Notes: generated by a model from the letters alone, not told the origin. 64,000 bases of DNA from Pseudomonadota bacterium (GCA_023404675.1 JAEYAW010000031.1:614072-678071), one strand, 5' to 3'; positions 41,789 through 53,925 are shown, numbered from the stretch's first letter. Numbers and translations: made by a program.

Positions 41789-43366
41789 TCACGCCACGCC
41801 GCGCGTGCGCCCTTCCCAATAGGGCGCGCGCAGCGCCTTGCGGTCGATCTTGCCGAGGCCCGTCACCGGCACCTCGCTGACGAAGTCGATCGACTTCGGT
41901 GCCCACGGCCCGCCGCGCTTGACCTTGACGTGCCCCTGCAACGTGGCCGCGTCAACCTCCGCGCCGGACTTCAGCACGACGAACGCCTTCACCGCCTCGC
42001 CCCATTTGGAATCGGGAATGCCGATCACGGCGGCGGAGGCGACGCAGGGGTGAGCCATCAGCGCATCCTCCACCTCCCGCGGGTAGATGTTGAAGCCGCC
42101 GGAGATGATCATGTCCTTGGTGCGGTCGACGATATAGAGATAGCCGTCCTCGTCCTGCACCGCGACGTCGCCGGTGTGCAGCCAGCCGCCCCTGAGGGTC
42201 TCCTCGGTCGCCTCGGGCCGCTTCCAGTAGCCATTCATCACCAGCGAACCACGCACGCAGATCTCGCCGGGCTCGCCCGGCTTCACCTCGCGCATGTCGG
42301 AATCGAACAGCCTGACGTCCACCATGGGATTGGGGCGGCCGCACGAGCCGAGCCGGCGCGGATTCCTCTCGTCGTGATCGATCTTGCGCAGCGTCGAGAT
42401 GCATTGCGGCGCTTCAGTCTGTCCGTAAAGCTGCACGAACACCTTGCCGAATACCTTCATCGCCTCCAGCAGCCGGTCCGGCGACATCGGGGCCGCGCCA
42501 TAGACGATCATGTCGAGCGAGGACATATCGTAACGTTCGCGCACGGCGGGATTATCGAGCAGCGTGTAAATCAGCGTCGGCACCAGGAATGTCGCGGTGA
42601 TCCGCTCTTCGGCGACCGTGCGGCAGAAGGTTTCCAGATCGAACCCTTGAGTCAGCCGCACATAGCCGCCCCGCAGCATCACGGGGAAAATGGTCACGCC
42701 CGCCGCGTGGCTGATCGGCGTTGCCGCGAGGTAGCGGATTTCGGACGGCCAGTCCCAGTCCGCATAGATCAGCGTCGCCATCGTGGTGACGGCACGGTGG
42801 GGGATCATCACGCCCTTGGAACGCCCGGTGGTGCCGCCGGTGTAGCCGAGCCAGGCAATCGCCTCGGCCTCGCTCTCGTTGACGAGCGGCGCCGGCGTGG
42901 CCTGCCGCACCAGCGGCAGCACATCCGTGGCTCCTTCCATGGGGCCGAACGACAGCAGATGCTTCAGGCCCGGCACACGGCGCCGGATCGCCAGCCCGCG
43001 TCCGTCGTATTTGCCGGCCTCGACGATCAGCACGTCGATCTCGGCGTCCTCGACGATGAAGGCGTGATCGTCCTCGGCCGCCAGCGGGTGGAGCGGCGTG
43101 TAGCGCATGCCCATGATCAGCGCCGCGCACTGAGCGCCCCAGCTTTCGACGCGGTTGGAGGCAAGCACGGAGACCGCGGCACCCTTGGTCAGGCCGAGCC
43201 CACGATAGACGGTGATAAAGCGGCCGATCGAGTCGGCGAGATCCCGGTAGCTCCAGAAGGTGGTGCCGTCCCCGATCGCCGGCCGGTCCGCGTACCGGAT
43301 CAGGGAACTGATGATCATGGCACCCACCGTGCCGCCCGTGTGTAGCGCATCCATAGTCGTTTCCAT
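41789..43366 (-). CDS. Acyl-CoA synthetase (AMP-forming; fatty or aromatic acid CoA ligase)
   Basis: A 525-residue ANL ligase with P-loop GYTGGTTGRSKGVM, YGQTEAP, the HTGDVAVQDEDGY hinge and the catalytic lysine at GLGKIDRKAL. The ATP and thioester motifs look intact. The ending differs from the feruloyl-CoA-synthase-like gene at 346-2163, so the two are not recent duplicates. ATG 43366 is preceded by GAGGG; an internal ATG at 43354 is possible. A family-B palindrome lies just upstream in the gap to the oxidoreductase gene. The likely substrate is a medium- or branched-chain acid. Confidence 0.9.
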   Translation of the reverse strand: METTMDALHTGGTVGAMIISSLIRYADRPAIGDGTTFWSYRDLADSIGRFITVYRGLGLTKGAAVSVLASNRVESWGAQCAALIMGMRYTPLHPLAAEDDHAFIVEDAEIDVLIVEAGKYDGRGLAIRRRVPGLKHLLSFGPMEGATDVLPLVRQATPAPLVNESEAEAIAWLGYTGGTTGRSKGVMIPHRAVTTMATLIYADWDWPSEIRYLAATPISHAAGVTIFPVMLRGGYVRLTQGFDLETFCRTVAEERITATFLVPTLIYTLLDNPAVRERYDMSSLDMIVYGAAPMSPDRLLEAMKVFGKVFVQLYGQTEAPQCISTLRKIDHDERNPRRLGSCGRPNPMVDVRLFDSDMREVKPGEPGEICVRGSLVMNGYWKRPEATEETLRGGWLHTGDVAVQDEDGYLYIVDRTKDMIISGGFNIYPREVEDALMAHPCVASAAVIGIPDSKWGEAVKAFVVLKSGAEVDAATLQGHVKVKRGGPWAPKSIDFVSEVPVTGLGKIDRKALRAPYWEGRTRGVA

Positions 43367-43407
43367 CCCTCTGCGGCTCGTCGTGACCGCGCGGATGGAA
43401 CTTTAAA

Positions 43408-43452
43408 GCATGATGCCGAGCAGTGGAAAGCGGATTTCGGCGAAGACCATGC
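43408..43452. repeat. Dispersed palindromic repeat, family B, copy 2
   Basis: GCATGATGCCGAGCAGTGG at the left and GACCATGC at the right define a 45-bp imperfect palindrome related to 19104-19147. It lies in the 126-bp gap between two leftward genes (43493 stop and 43366 start). Confidence 0.65.
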
Positions 43453-43492
43453 GCCGTTCCGGCGCAGGACCTTCTGCAGCACGGAGCCGATG

Positions 43493-44470
43493 TCAGGCGA
43501 TCCGGACGATCATCTTCCCCTTGGCGTCGCGCGCGGCCATCGCCCTGAACGCCGCGCGAAAATCCTCGAACGCGAAGACCTCTCCGGCAGAGGCGACAAG
43601 CTGCCCGTCCGCGAGCCATGCCAGAAGCTTCGCCACGACACCCGCATAGATCGCGGGCTCGCGCGCCCGCACCTGCGCGATATCGACGCCGCGCAGCGAT
43701 GCCCCCTTCAGCAGGGCGATGTTGAATGGCAGCGCCGGAATCTTGCCGGCGGCAAAGCCGATCACCAGATGCCGGCCGCGCCATGCAAGCGAACGGAACG
43801 CCAGCGGCGAGATATCGCCACCGACGCCGTCGAAAATCACGTCGGCGCCGTGGCCGTTCGTCAACGCCTTGATCTCGTCGCGCCAGCCCTCGGCCGTGTA
43901 ATCGAACGCCGCATCGGCTCCCAGATCCAGCGCGAACTGCCGCTTGCCCGGCGTCGAGGCGGCCGCGATGACGTGTGCCCCGAGCAGCTTTCCGATCTGG
44001 ATCGCGGCGCTGCCGGTCCCGCCCGACGCGCCGAGCACGAGCAGGCGTTCTCCGGGCTGGATCGCCGCGATTTCCTCCAGCGCATAGAGTGCGGTGACGG
44101 GATTGGCGAGTGCCCCGGCAACCGCGACCAGATCGACACCGTCCGGCACCGGATGAAGATTCACCGCGGGAACCACGATGAACTCCGCCAACGCGCCCCG
44201 CGTCGCCATGCCGAACACGCGGTCTCCGGGGGCCAGTCCGGTCACGTCCGGCCCCAAGGCCTCCACCACGCCCGAAAACTCCATTCCGGGCGTGAACGGC
44301 AGCGGATCCTTGGTCTGGTACAGGCCCTGAACCTTCAGGCCATCGACGAAACCGACCCCGGCGGCGGCCACCCGCACCCGGACCTCGCGCGGTCCCGGAT
44401 CGGGCGCCGGTATCGTTGCAATCCCGACCAAGTCGATCGGCGCATAGCTGTCCACCACAACGGCCCGCAT
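43493..44470 (-). CDS. Zinc-independent quinone oxidoreductase / NADPH:quinone reductase (MDR family)
   Basis: A 325-residue medium-chain dehydrogenase/reductase. It begins MRAVVVDSYAPIDLVG, has GMEFSGVVEALGPDV, and a nucleotide-binding LVLGASGGTGSAAIQIGKLLGA (SGGTGSAA in place of zinc-dependent AxGGVG), with no structural zinc cysteine cluster. It should reduce quinones or enoyl compounds with NADPH. ATG 44470 is chosen over a frame to 44599. It is first in a three-gene leftward operon with an acyl-CoA ligase and a hydrolase, and lies divergent from carA. Confidence 0.9.
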   Translation of the reverse strand: MRAVVVDSYAPIDLVGIATIPAPDPGPREVRVRVAAAGVGFVDGLKVQGLYQTKDPLPFTPGMEFSGVVEALGPDVTGLAPGDRVFGMATRGALAEFIVVPAVNLHPVPDGVDLVAVAGALANPVTALYALEEIAAIQPGERLLVLGASGGTGSAAIQIGKLLGAHVIAAASTPGKRQFALDLGADAAFDYTAEGWRDEIKALTNGHGADVIFDGVGGDISPLAFRSLAWRGRHLVIGFAAGKIPALPFNIALLKGASLRGVDIAQVRAREPAIYAGVVAKLLAWLADGQLVASAGEVFAFEDFRAAFRAMAARDAKGKMIVRIA

Positions 44471-44613
44471 GTCGTCTCCTCCAGATTCCGGTTTTTGCTG
44501 CCGGATGGCGCAGTTGACCCTGTGAAACATGTGCCGCGCGCAGGCGCAATACTGAGGACAGGCGCGCGGTCGGCCTTTGACGGCTTCACGCCAAGACACT
44601 ATGTAGACGGCTT

Positions 44614-45804
44614 ATGACCCTCACCGATACCTCCCCCGCCTGGCCGGATTTCAAACCGACCGCGCTCCTCGTGCTCGCCGATGGCACCGTGCTGGAAGGC
44701 TTCGGCCTTGGCGCGGAAGGCCAGGCCGTGGGCGAAGTCTGCTTCAACACCGCCATGACCGGCTATCAGGAGATCCTCACCGATCCCTCCTATGCCGGCC
44801 AGCTCATCACCTTCACCTTCCCGCATATCGGCAACGTCGGCACCAACGACGAGGATATCGAGACGGTGAACATGGCGGCGACGACCGGCGCGCGCGGGGT
44901 GATCCTGCGCGCCGACATCACCGATCCTTCGAACTACCGCGCCACCCGCCACCTTGATGCCTGGCTGAAAGCGCGCGGCATCATCGGCCTGTCGGGCATC
45001 GATACCCGGGCGCTGACCGCCCTGATCCGATCCCATGGCATGCCGAACGCCGTGATCGCCCACAGCCGCGACGGCGCGTTCGATCGCGACGCGCTGAAAA
45101 AGCAGGCGCAGGAATGGCCGGGCCTCGAAGGCATGGACCTGGTGCCCATGGTGACCAGCGGCCAGCGGTTCGACTGGGACGAGACGCCCTGGGAGTGGGG
45201 CAAGGGCTTTGGCCGGCAGGACGCTCCGGAATTCCACGTGGTTGCCATCGACTACGGCATCAAGCGCAACATCCTGCGCCTGCTCGCGGGCGAAGGCTGC
45301 AAGGTGACCGTGGTGCCGGCGACGACCTCGGCCGAGGACATCCTCGCCATGAACCCGGACGGCGTGTTTCTGTCCAACGGTCCGGGCGATCCGGCGGCGA
45401 CCGGCGAATATGCCGTGCCGGTGATCCGCAAGGTGATCGATTCCGGCAAGCCGACCTTCGGCATCTGCCTCGGCCACCAGATGCTCGGCCTTGCCGTCGG
45501 CGGCAGGACCAAAAAGATGCATCAGGGCCATCACGGCGCGAACCATCCCGTGAAGGACATCACCACCGGCAAGGTGGAGATCACCTCCATGAACCACGGC
45601 TTCGCGGTGGACGCCGAGAGTCTGCCGGACAGCGCCGAGCAGACCCACATTTCGCTGTTCGACGGCTCGAACTGCGGCATTGCCCTCAAGGACAAGCCGG
45701 TGTTCTCGGTGCAGTACCACCCGGAAGCCTCGCCCGGTCCCCGCGACTCGCACTACCTGTTCCGGCGTTTCGCCGACCTGATGCGAGCGCGCAAGGCCAG
45801 CTGA
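44614..45804 (+). CDS. carA: Carbamoyl-phosphate synthase small subunit
   Basis: A 396-residue subunit with the class I glutamine amidotransferase triad: Cys285 in FGICLGHQ, and His/Glu in QYHPEASPGP. The N-terminal domain has FGLGAEGQAVGEVCFNTAMTGYQEILTDPSY. It hydrolyses glutamine and passes ammonia to CarB for arginine and pyrimidine synthesis. carB is not in the window. Length is normal. Confidence 0.97.
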   Translation: MTLTDTSPAWPDFKPTALLVLADGTVLEGFGLGAEGQAVGEVCFNTAMTGYQEILTDPSYAGQLITFTFPHIGNVGTNDEDIETVNMAATTGARGVILRADITDPSNYRATRHLDAWLKARGIIGLSGIDTRALTALIRSHGMPNAVIAHSRDGAFDRDALKKQAQEWPGLEGMDLVPMVTSGQRFDWDETPWEWGKGFGRQDAPEFHVVAIDYGIKRNILRLLAGEGCKVTVVPATTSAEDILAMNPDGVFLSNGPGDPAATGEYAVPVIRKVIDSGKPTFGICLGHQMLGLAVGGRTKKMHQGHHGANHPVKDITTGKVEITSMNHGFAVDAESLPDSAEQTHISLFDGSNCGIALKDKPVFSVQYHPEASPGPRDSHYLFRRFADLMRARKAS

Positions 45805-45883
45805 GCCACCCCCGCGCAGCCTGTCGTTTTCCTCCGGCATTCGATATGATGCCTGTCATACGAAACGCTGGAGGAACATTGCC

Positions 45884-46375
45884 TTGACCCTGCCTTTCCC
45901 TGATCAGCCCGAATACGGCGTCTCGCCGCTCCACGTGATGGCGTCGATGAGCGGCCTCGAGTTCGTGCGCGGCCTGTTCGACGGCACGTTGCCCGCCGCT
46001 CCCATCATGCAGCCGATCGAGCCGTTCGGCCTGGAGGCCGAGAAGGGCCGCGTGAGCTTTTCCAGCCGTCCGCTGCTGCGTCACTACAATCCGATCGGCT
46101 CGGTGCACGGCGGCTATGCCGCGACGCTGCTGGATTCGGCGATGAGTCTCGCGGTCCAGAGCACGCTCGACAAGGGCTGGGGCTATACCACGCTGGAATT
46201 CAAGATCAGCTTCATCCGCGCGATCACCGCCGACAACGGCCCGATCCGCAGCGAGGGCTGGATCATCAACGCGGGGCGCCGCATCGCCACCGCCGAGGGG
46301 CACATCAAGGACGAAAAGGGCCGCGTGCTCTCGCACGCGACCACCACCTGTCTGGTTTTCGAGCTGCCGAAGTGA
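45884..46375 (+). CDS. PaaI-type hotdog thioesterase
   Basis: A 163-residue hotdog-fold protein with the PaaI motif HYNPIGSVHGGYAATLLDSAMS, in which GG and the following Asp are catalytic in relatives. It should hydrolyse acyl- or aryl-CoA thioesters. The start codon is TTG at 45884; GGAGGA lies 8-13 bp upstream and no closer ATG is in frame. It follows carA by about 80 bp but is functionally unrelated. Confidence 0.9.
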   Translation: MTLPFPDQPEYGVSPLHVMASMSGLEFVRGLFDGTLPAAPIMQPIEPFGLEAEKGRVSFSSRPLLRHYNPIGSVHGGYAATLLDSAMSLAVQSTLDKGWGYTTLEFKISFIRAITADNGPIRSEGWIINAGRRIATAEGHIKDEKGRVLSHATTTCLVFELPK

Positions 46376-46462
46376 CAACCCGGCTTGCCCTCACCCGTCG
46401 AGGCCCCCTTTGCTCGCGCCTCTCGGTGACGGGCTCATGACTCCATTGTCCACCGGCCTGAA

Positions 46463-47002
46463 CTAGCCGACGTTGTCGCCTTCCAGGCGGGTGGCCTCGA
46501 ACAGAAACCAGGTCCGGCGCTCGGTCTCGTCGATGAAGTTTTCGAGGATGCTGGCGCTGGCCACGTCGTTGGCGTCATCGCAGACATCGTGCGCCTTGCG
46601 CATCGCGGCGGTCATCTTCTTGTTGTCGTTCATGAGTTCGCGCAGCATCTCGCGGGCGGGGACGTAATCCTCGTTGTTGTCCGCGATGCTCTGCAGCTTG
46701 GCGATCTGCCCGATCGACTTGATCGTGGTGCCGCCGATCTTGCGCACACGCTCGGCGAGCTGATCGGTGGTCGCGAAGATCTGGTCGGACTGCTCGTCCA
46801 GCAGCAGATGATAATCCCGAAAATGCCGGCCGCTGATGTGCCAGTGAAAATTCTTGGTCTTCAGGTAAAGCGCGAAGGCATCCGCCAGCAGTCCGTTGAG
46901 AGCCACGGACACTTTTTTCACCGCGTCGGCCGAGAGGTCGGTCGGCGTGTCGAGATCGGCGGGCACATTCTCGCCCGATTCAGCTTTTTTAGCTTTGGTC
47001 AC
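46463..47002 (-). CDS. dps: Dps-family DNA-binding ferritin
   Basis: A 179-residue Dps with the ferroxidase signature KNFHWHISGRHFRDYHLLLDEQSDQI, where His and Asp/Glu span two subunits. An N-terminal basic/flexible tail of about 25 residues (MTKAKKAESGENVPAD) likely binds DNA. Dps stores iron, detoxifies peroxide and protects DNA in starvation. The start is GTG at 47002 with GGAAG upstream. It is divergent from the methyltransferase gene at 47142, with a 139-bp gap. Confidence 0.95.
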   Translation of the reverse strand: MTKAKKAESGENVPADLDTPTDLSADAVKKVSVALNGLLADAFALYLKTKNFHWHISGRHFRDYHLLLDEQSDQIFATTDQLAERVRKIGGTTIKSIGQIAKLQSIADNNEDYVPAREMLRELMNDNKKMTAAMRKAHDVCDDANDVASASILENFIDETERRTWFLFEATRLEGDNVG

Positions 47003-47141
47003 GGCTATCTTCCTGTTAACAACCCAAAAAATCGGCAGGCGCGAGTGCCAGCGCCAGGGGCGACCTTTACAGGCCTACCTATGGTCTTCCACCAACGCGG
47101 CCAAGTCTAGTCAGTTCCGCACCCGGAACAGAAGGCCTGTC

Positions 47142-47834
47142 ATGGACGAATGGATCGATTATTACGATTCAACCCATACAATTTATGTCAGCAAGCTCCA
47201 CCGCGATGTCCACTTCGACCTGATCGCGCATGACATCATCCGCTACATCCCCTCGCCAGATGCGGTGGTGCTGGATTATGCCTGCGGCGAGGCGCTGGCC
47301 GCTGCCCGGGTGGCCGATGCCTGCGGCCGGCTGATCCTCGCAGAACCCGCACCCGGCGTGCGCGGCCGGCTGATCGCCCGCTTCGCGCCGAACACCAAGA
47401 TCAAGGTGCGATCGCTGGATGAAGTCCGCCATCTCGATCCGGGCTCGGTCGACCTCGCGGTGATGATCTCGGTGGCGCAATACATGACGCCGGTGGAGCT
47501 GGACGCGGCGCTGAGCGCCATTCGCCGCGCGATGAAACCCGGCGGACGTTTCGTGCTGGGCGATATCCTGCAGCCGAATGTCGGCATGCTGGCGGACGTC
47601 ACCGCGCTGCTGCGGCTCGCGGCGAAGCATGGCTTTCTCAAGGATGCGCTGGTCGGCCTCGTGACGACGGCGCTGTCCGACTATCGCCAGCTCCGCACCA
47701 CGCTCGGACTGCAACGCTACAGCGAGGCTGAAATTCTGGCCAAGCTGTCGGCGGCGGGATTTGCGGCGACGCGCGAGGCGAAGAACGTGGGGCACAATCC
47801 GTCGCGCATGACGTTTCTGGCGCGGCCGGCTTAA
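47142..47834 (+). CDS. Class I SAM-dependent methyltransferase
   Basis: A 230-residue methyltransferase of the type-11/UbiE-like group. Motif I is VLDYACGEALAAARVADACGRLILAEPAPG, with Gly substitutions relative to the usual GxGxG. VDLAVMISVAQYM and AMKPGGRFVLGDIL mark the later SAM motifs. The C-terminus has SEAEILAKLSAAGFAATREAKNVGHNP. The substrate is unknown. ATG 47142 follows a GAAGG site; a frame extends upstream to 46896 but overlaps Dps. It is divergent from Dps. Confidence 0.85.
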   Translation: MDEWIDYYDSTHTIYVSKLHRDVHFDLIAHDIIRYIPSPDAVVLDYACGEALAAARVADACGRLILAEPAPGVRGRLIARFAPNTKIKVRSLDEVRHLDPGSVDLAVMISVAQYMTPVELDAALSAIRRAMKPGGRFVLGDILQPNVGMLADVTALLRLAAKHGFLKDALVGLVTTALSDYRQLRTTLGLQRYSEAEILAKLSAAGFAATREAKNVGHNPSRMTFLARPA

Positions 47835-48037
47835 CCCTTGCGGCTGACGAGGGCAGACGCACCGACATGCAGCCTCGATGACGCGCAGCGGAATGCGGCG
47901 CAACAACGTCAGTGAGTAAAAACCCAGGATTGCGCGCCGCTTCATCCGGGCTGCCGATGCTTTTCGAGCGAGACGCCAGGGTGCGAGCCTCAAAGGACGA
48001 GCAGCCGACTGGCGCATCCCCGAAGAACACGTCGCGC

Positions 48038-48400
48038 CTAATACACCTTCGCGCCAGGCGAAACGGTGTCGCCGCCATCGCTGCGCGGCGTCAGCAGCAT
48101 GACACGGCCGCCATCGCCCGCGCAGCCGAGAATCAGAACCTCGGACAGGAAACCCGCGATGTTGCGCGGAGGAAAATTGCAAACGCACACCATCAGCCGG
48201 CCGACCAGTTCGTCCGCCGCATAATTGGTGATCTGCGCGCTCGACCACTTCTCCCCCAGCGGACCAAGATCGACGCGGACTTTCCACGACGGATTGCGCG
48301 CCTTGGGAAACGGCAGCACCTCCATCACGCGCCCGATGCGGATGTCGAGTTTCGCGAAGTCGTCATAGGCAGCGAAAGTGGCAGGGGACGAATGCGTCAT
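48038..48400 (-). CDS. csaA: CsaA-type tRNA-binding (OB-fold) protein
   Basis: A 120-residue CsaA: LDIRIGRVMEVLPFPKARNPSWKVRVDLGPLGEKWSSAQIT matches the EMAP-II/Trbp111 OB domain that binds tRNA and, in CsaA, acts as a secretion-associated chaperone. PPRNIAGFLSEVLILG and GGRVMLLTPR end the domain. ATG 48400 is taken; the frame back to 48529 is not family-like. It is convergent with the methyltransferase gene. Confidence 0.92.
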   Translation of the reverse strand: MTHSSPATFAAYDDFAKLDIRIGRVMEVLPFPKARNPSWKVRVDLGPLGEKWSSAQITNYAADELVGRLMVCVCNFPPRNIAGFLSEVLILGCAGDGGRVMLLTPRSDGGDTVSPGAKVY

Positions 48401-48559
48401 GATCGACCAAGACGAAAAGCAACGGTTGATGGTCTGTGGCTCCCGGCCGCCGTCCTGAGGCGTGAGCCTCGAAGGACGGACGGCCCCGGCCATCGCTTCG
48501 CGATGCCTCGGACGCCAGACCGGGGACACCCTCTCAGGTGAACGTCCGGGCTGTGTTCC

Positions 48560-49054
48560 TCAGCACGCCTCGCTGAGCGGGCAGGCGTAAGGCGCGCGCG
48601 ACCAGATCGTGACCGGCGAGGTGCCGTAATAGCTGCTGTAATAATAGTCGCCCGGCCGGCCGTAGTAGCCCGGGGTCAGCGGCGAGTTGTTGAGCCAGGT
48701 CCAGCCGACGCTCCGCTCATGCACGGCCGGCGCCTCGACGTAGACGCGGGTCGGCTCGGAGAAAATCTTGCCGATGCGGCCACCGGCCGGCAGATCGGCG
48801 GCGCGGGCGGGCGTGAACATCGCGGCGGCGAACAGGATCGCGGCGGCGGTCATCAGCACCAGCGCGTTGAACAGGCGCTGTGTCGACAGACGCAGGCCCA
48901 TCGGGAGGGAGGCAGGCGAGACCGGCGCCGCCAGAATCAAGGCCGCCGGAATCAGTGTGGTGGAGCCGATGTCGCCGGTTCGCAGCGCGACTGCGCGCGC
49001 CGGTTCGGGCGACCATCGCCCCGCGTCCCGCTCACTCTCCATCCGCCGCGCCAT
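48560..49054 (-). CDS. Membrane-anchored or exported protein of unknown function
   Basis: A 164-residue protein. The first 50 residues are Arg/Ala/Pro-rich and contain a weak hydrophobic stretch; residues about 63-86 form a strong membrane or signal segment (FNALVLMTAAAILFAAAMFTPARA). The C-terminal 75 residues are Tyr/Gly/Pro-rich (LNNSPLTPGYYGRPGDYYYSSYYG) with a Cys pair at the end (CPLSEAC). ATG 49054 has GGAGGG upstream; an internal start at 48901 would give a simple signal peptide. No family is recognised. The Tyr-rich tail suggests a surface or outer-membrane location. Confidence 0.6.
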   Translation of the reverse strand: MARRMESERDAGRWSPEPARAVALRTGDIGSTTLIPAALILAAPVSPASLPMGLRLSTQRLFNALVLMTAAAILFAAAMFTPARAADLPAGGRIGKIFSEPTRVYVEAPAVHERSVGWTWLNNSPLTPGYYGRPGDYYYSSYYGTSPVTIWSRAPYACPLSEAC

Positions 49055-49133
49055 CGCACCCTCCGAAGCTGATTCGAAGCCGATGATAGGGACGGAGTGT
49101 TAGGAAAGGTTAAGAACAGAGGAACTGAGAATG

Positions 49134-49952
49134 TCAGGCGGCGATCGAGCCAGCCCTCCTCAAGTCCTGCAACTGCCCCAATCGATCTTGCGCTTGACCA
49201 TTTTCGAACTCTGGATAAGCGGCACGTGCGAATGCCAAGCACTGACTTTCGCTGCATCTCATAAGCTTATAAATTTCAAACTCAATTAAGGATTCTTCGA
49301 GTGCCTTAGCGGATGGAATATTCGTAAAATTCCCTGATAAGATCTGACGATCCCAAAACAGCTGCACAGCGTCAACAAACCATCGTTGGCGCAAATTGCA
49401 GGGCAAGAGCCGATTACCGTTCAAAACGCCCGCGCTTTGAAGCATATACCGATAGTTGGTGAAAACTTTGCGTTTTGTGACATCCTCGCCGACTATCGAA
49501 CTACTCACAAAATCAAATAGTACACGCTCCGAAAAAGCGTGCGAATCCCATTCACCACGCGTCCATACCCGATCACGAATAAAATTATTCGCCCAACCGG
49601 CAACCCTCCCATCAGACCGTTTCGAATGATGCCAATGCCCCGACTGGGCCAAATGGAAAGAAAATAGGGCTAATTGGGCAAACTGATCGCTATAGGGATC
49701 TGCTGCTGCGTCAACAAGCTGATCCACAAGCAGGAAATCGTCGTTCTTGCCGAGCGCAGAAAAAAGGAAAAAATTCATCGGAATAAGTTGACGATCCCGA
49801 TCCACTATCTTCGAGAGCGAACGCCACTTCTCTCGCGAAACTGGAACTGCTCCAGTGGAAAAACCGTTAGCGATCGCACCATGCAGTCGAACGAACGACG
49901 TGTTCCATGAGAAATTTTTCGTAAAACTTCCTGGGAGGAAAACATCTTGCAT
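49134..49952 (-). CDS. Unrecognised protein of an AT-rich island, divergent from an MT-A70 methylase
   Basis: A 272-residue protein matching no family I recognise. It appears mostly helical, with many aromatic residues and runs such as FAQLALFSFHLAQSGHW, VLFDFVSSSIVGED and FTNYRYMLQSAGVL. No signal peptide, membrane helix, convincing PD-(D/E)xK or HNH motif, or Walker motif is seen. The DNA is visibly AT-richer than the surroundings: my hand count for 49441-49500 is 26 G+C in 60, against 43 in 60 at 52021-52080 in uvrB. It starts at ATG 49952 and diverges from the MT-A70 methylase gene, 96 bp away. A restriction partner or phage-defence effector is an attractive hypothesis, not shown by sequence. 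Confidence 0.75.
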   Translation of the reverse strand: MQDVFLPGSFTKNFSWNTSFVRLHGAIANGFSTGAVPVSREKWRSLSKIVDRDRQLIPMNFFLFSALGKNDDFLLVDQLVDAAADPYSDQFAQLALFSFHLAQSGHWHHSKRSDGRVAGWANNFIRDRVWTRGEWDSHAFSERVLFDFVSSSIVGEDVTKRKVFTNYRYMLQSAGVLNGNRLLPCNLRQRWFVDAVQLFWDRQILSGNFTNIPSAKALEESLIEFEIYKLMRCSESQCLAFARAAYPEFENGQAQDRLGQLQDLRRAGSIAA

Positions 49953-49993
49953 ATCGAGACACCTCGTCGACCCGACTAAATGCTTACGGAAAT

Positions 49994-50021
49994 TTTACAC
50001 CTTTTTGCTTTTGGTTAAGAT
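49994..50021 (+). promoter_or_regulatory. Candidate promoter of the MT-A70 methylase gene
   Basis: TTTACA (49994-49999) and TAAGAT (50016-50021) are spaced 16 bp apart in AT-rich DNA. GGAGG (50036-50040) then lies 8 bp before GTG 50049. The leftward gene would use the same 96-bp region. Confidence 0.5.
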
Positions 50022-50048
50022 GATTGAGTCAATTGTGGAGGTCAAGAC

Positions 50049-50687
50049 GTGCAACCAGCTTATTTTGACCTCCGAAGCTTCGCTGACGGCCGTCGCTTTG
50101 CGACCATCCTCGCCGATCCCCCTTGGCAATTCACGAACAAGACCGGAAAAGTCGCGCCAGAACACAAGCGACTTTCGCGCTACGGCACGATGAAACTTGA
50201 CGAGGTCAAGGCACTCCCTGTTGCGGATATCGCGGCCCCGACTGCGCACCTCTATTTGTGGTGCCCCAATGCGCTCCTGCCCGAGGGGTTGGCGGTCATG
50301 CAGGCATGGGGGTTCAACTACAAGTCGAATATTGTCTGGCACAAGATCCGCAAGGATGGCGGCTCAGACGGCCGGGGTGTCGGTTTCTACTTTCGCAATG
50401 TTACCGAACTGATCCTGTTCGGCGTGCGTGGCAAGAATGCTCGTACGCTCGCTCCTGGACGCACACAGGTGAATCTGCTGGCAACACGGAAGCGAGAACA
50501 TTCGCGAAAGCCGGACGAACAGTACGACATCATCGAATCTTGCTCACCCGGACCATTCGTCGAACTTTTTGCACGCGGCACGCGAAAGAAATGGGCGAGC
50601 TGGGGCAATCAGGCCGATGACGATTACAAGCCGACATGGAAAACCTACGCTCACCATTCCCGCGCAGGTATAGAAGCTGCGGAGTAA
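50049..50687 (+). CDS. MT-A70-family DNA/RNA adenine methyltransferase
   Basis: A 212-residue methyltransferase. DPPW (residues 23-26) in ILADPPWQF is the catalytic motif for N6-adenine methylation. YGTMKLDEVKALPVADI, LYLWCPNALLPEGLAVMQAWGF and TELILFGVRG match the MT-A70 core, and SPGPFVELFARGTRKKWASWGNQ supplies the SAM-side end. Bacterial members are mostly stand-alone or restriction-modification DNA methylases, and phages encode many. The start is GTG with GGAGG upstream. It ends 2 bp before the convergent uvrB stop. The AT-rich divergent neighbour is its only likely functional partner here. Confidence 0.93.
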   Translation: MQPAYFDLRSFADGRRFATILADPPWQFTNKTGKVAPEHKRLSRYGTMKLDEVKALPVADIAAPTAHLYLWCPNALLPEGLAVMQAWGFNYKSNIVWHKIRKDGGSDGRGVGFYFRNVTELILFGVRGKNARTLAPGRTQVNLLATRKREHSRKPDEQYDIIESCSPGPFVELFARGTRKKWASWGNQADDDYKPTWKTYAHHSRAGIEAAE

Positions 50688-50689
50688 CA

Positions 50690-53866
<3,177 letters not shown>

Positions 53867-53925
53867 ACCGGAAATATGGCCCTCAAGGCGGGGCGAGAAA
53901 AGGGCCGCCGCGCAGCTCCGAGCCG

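Noticed and set aside
47835..48560. Short shared blocks (GAGCCTCAAAGGAC near 47980 and GAGCCTCGAAGGAC near 48465)
   Set aside because: Too short to support a separate repeat family from two copies, although they may be parts of a dispersed element.
49134..49952. Assignment of the unknown protein as a BREX BrxA (DUF1819) homologue or as a PD-(D/E)xK endonuclease
   Set aside because: Only a general helical pattern near the C-terminus recalls BrxA, no BREX genes are nearby, and no spaced acidic/Lys motif could be identified with confidence.
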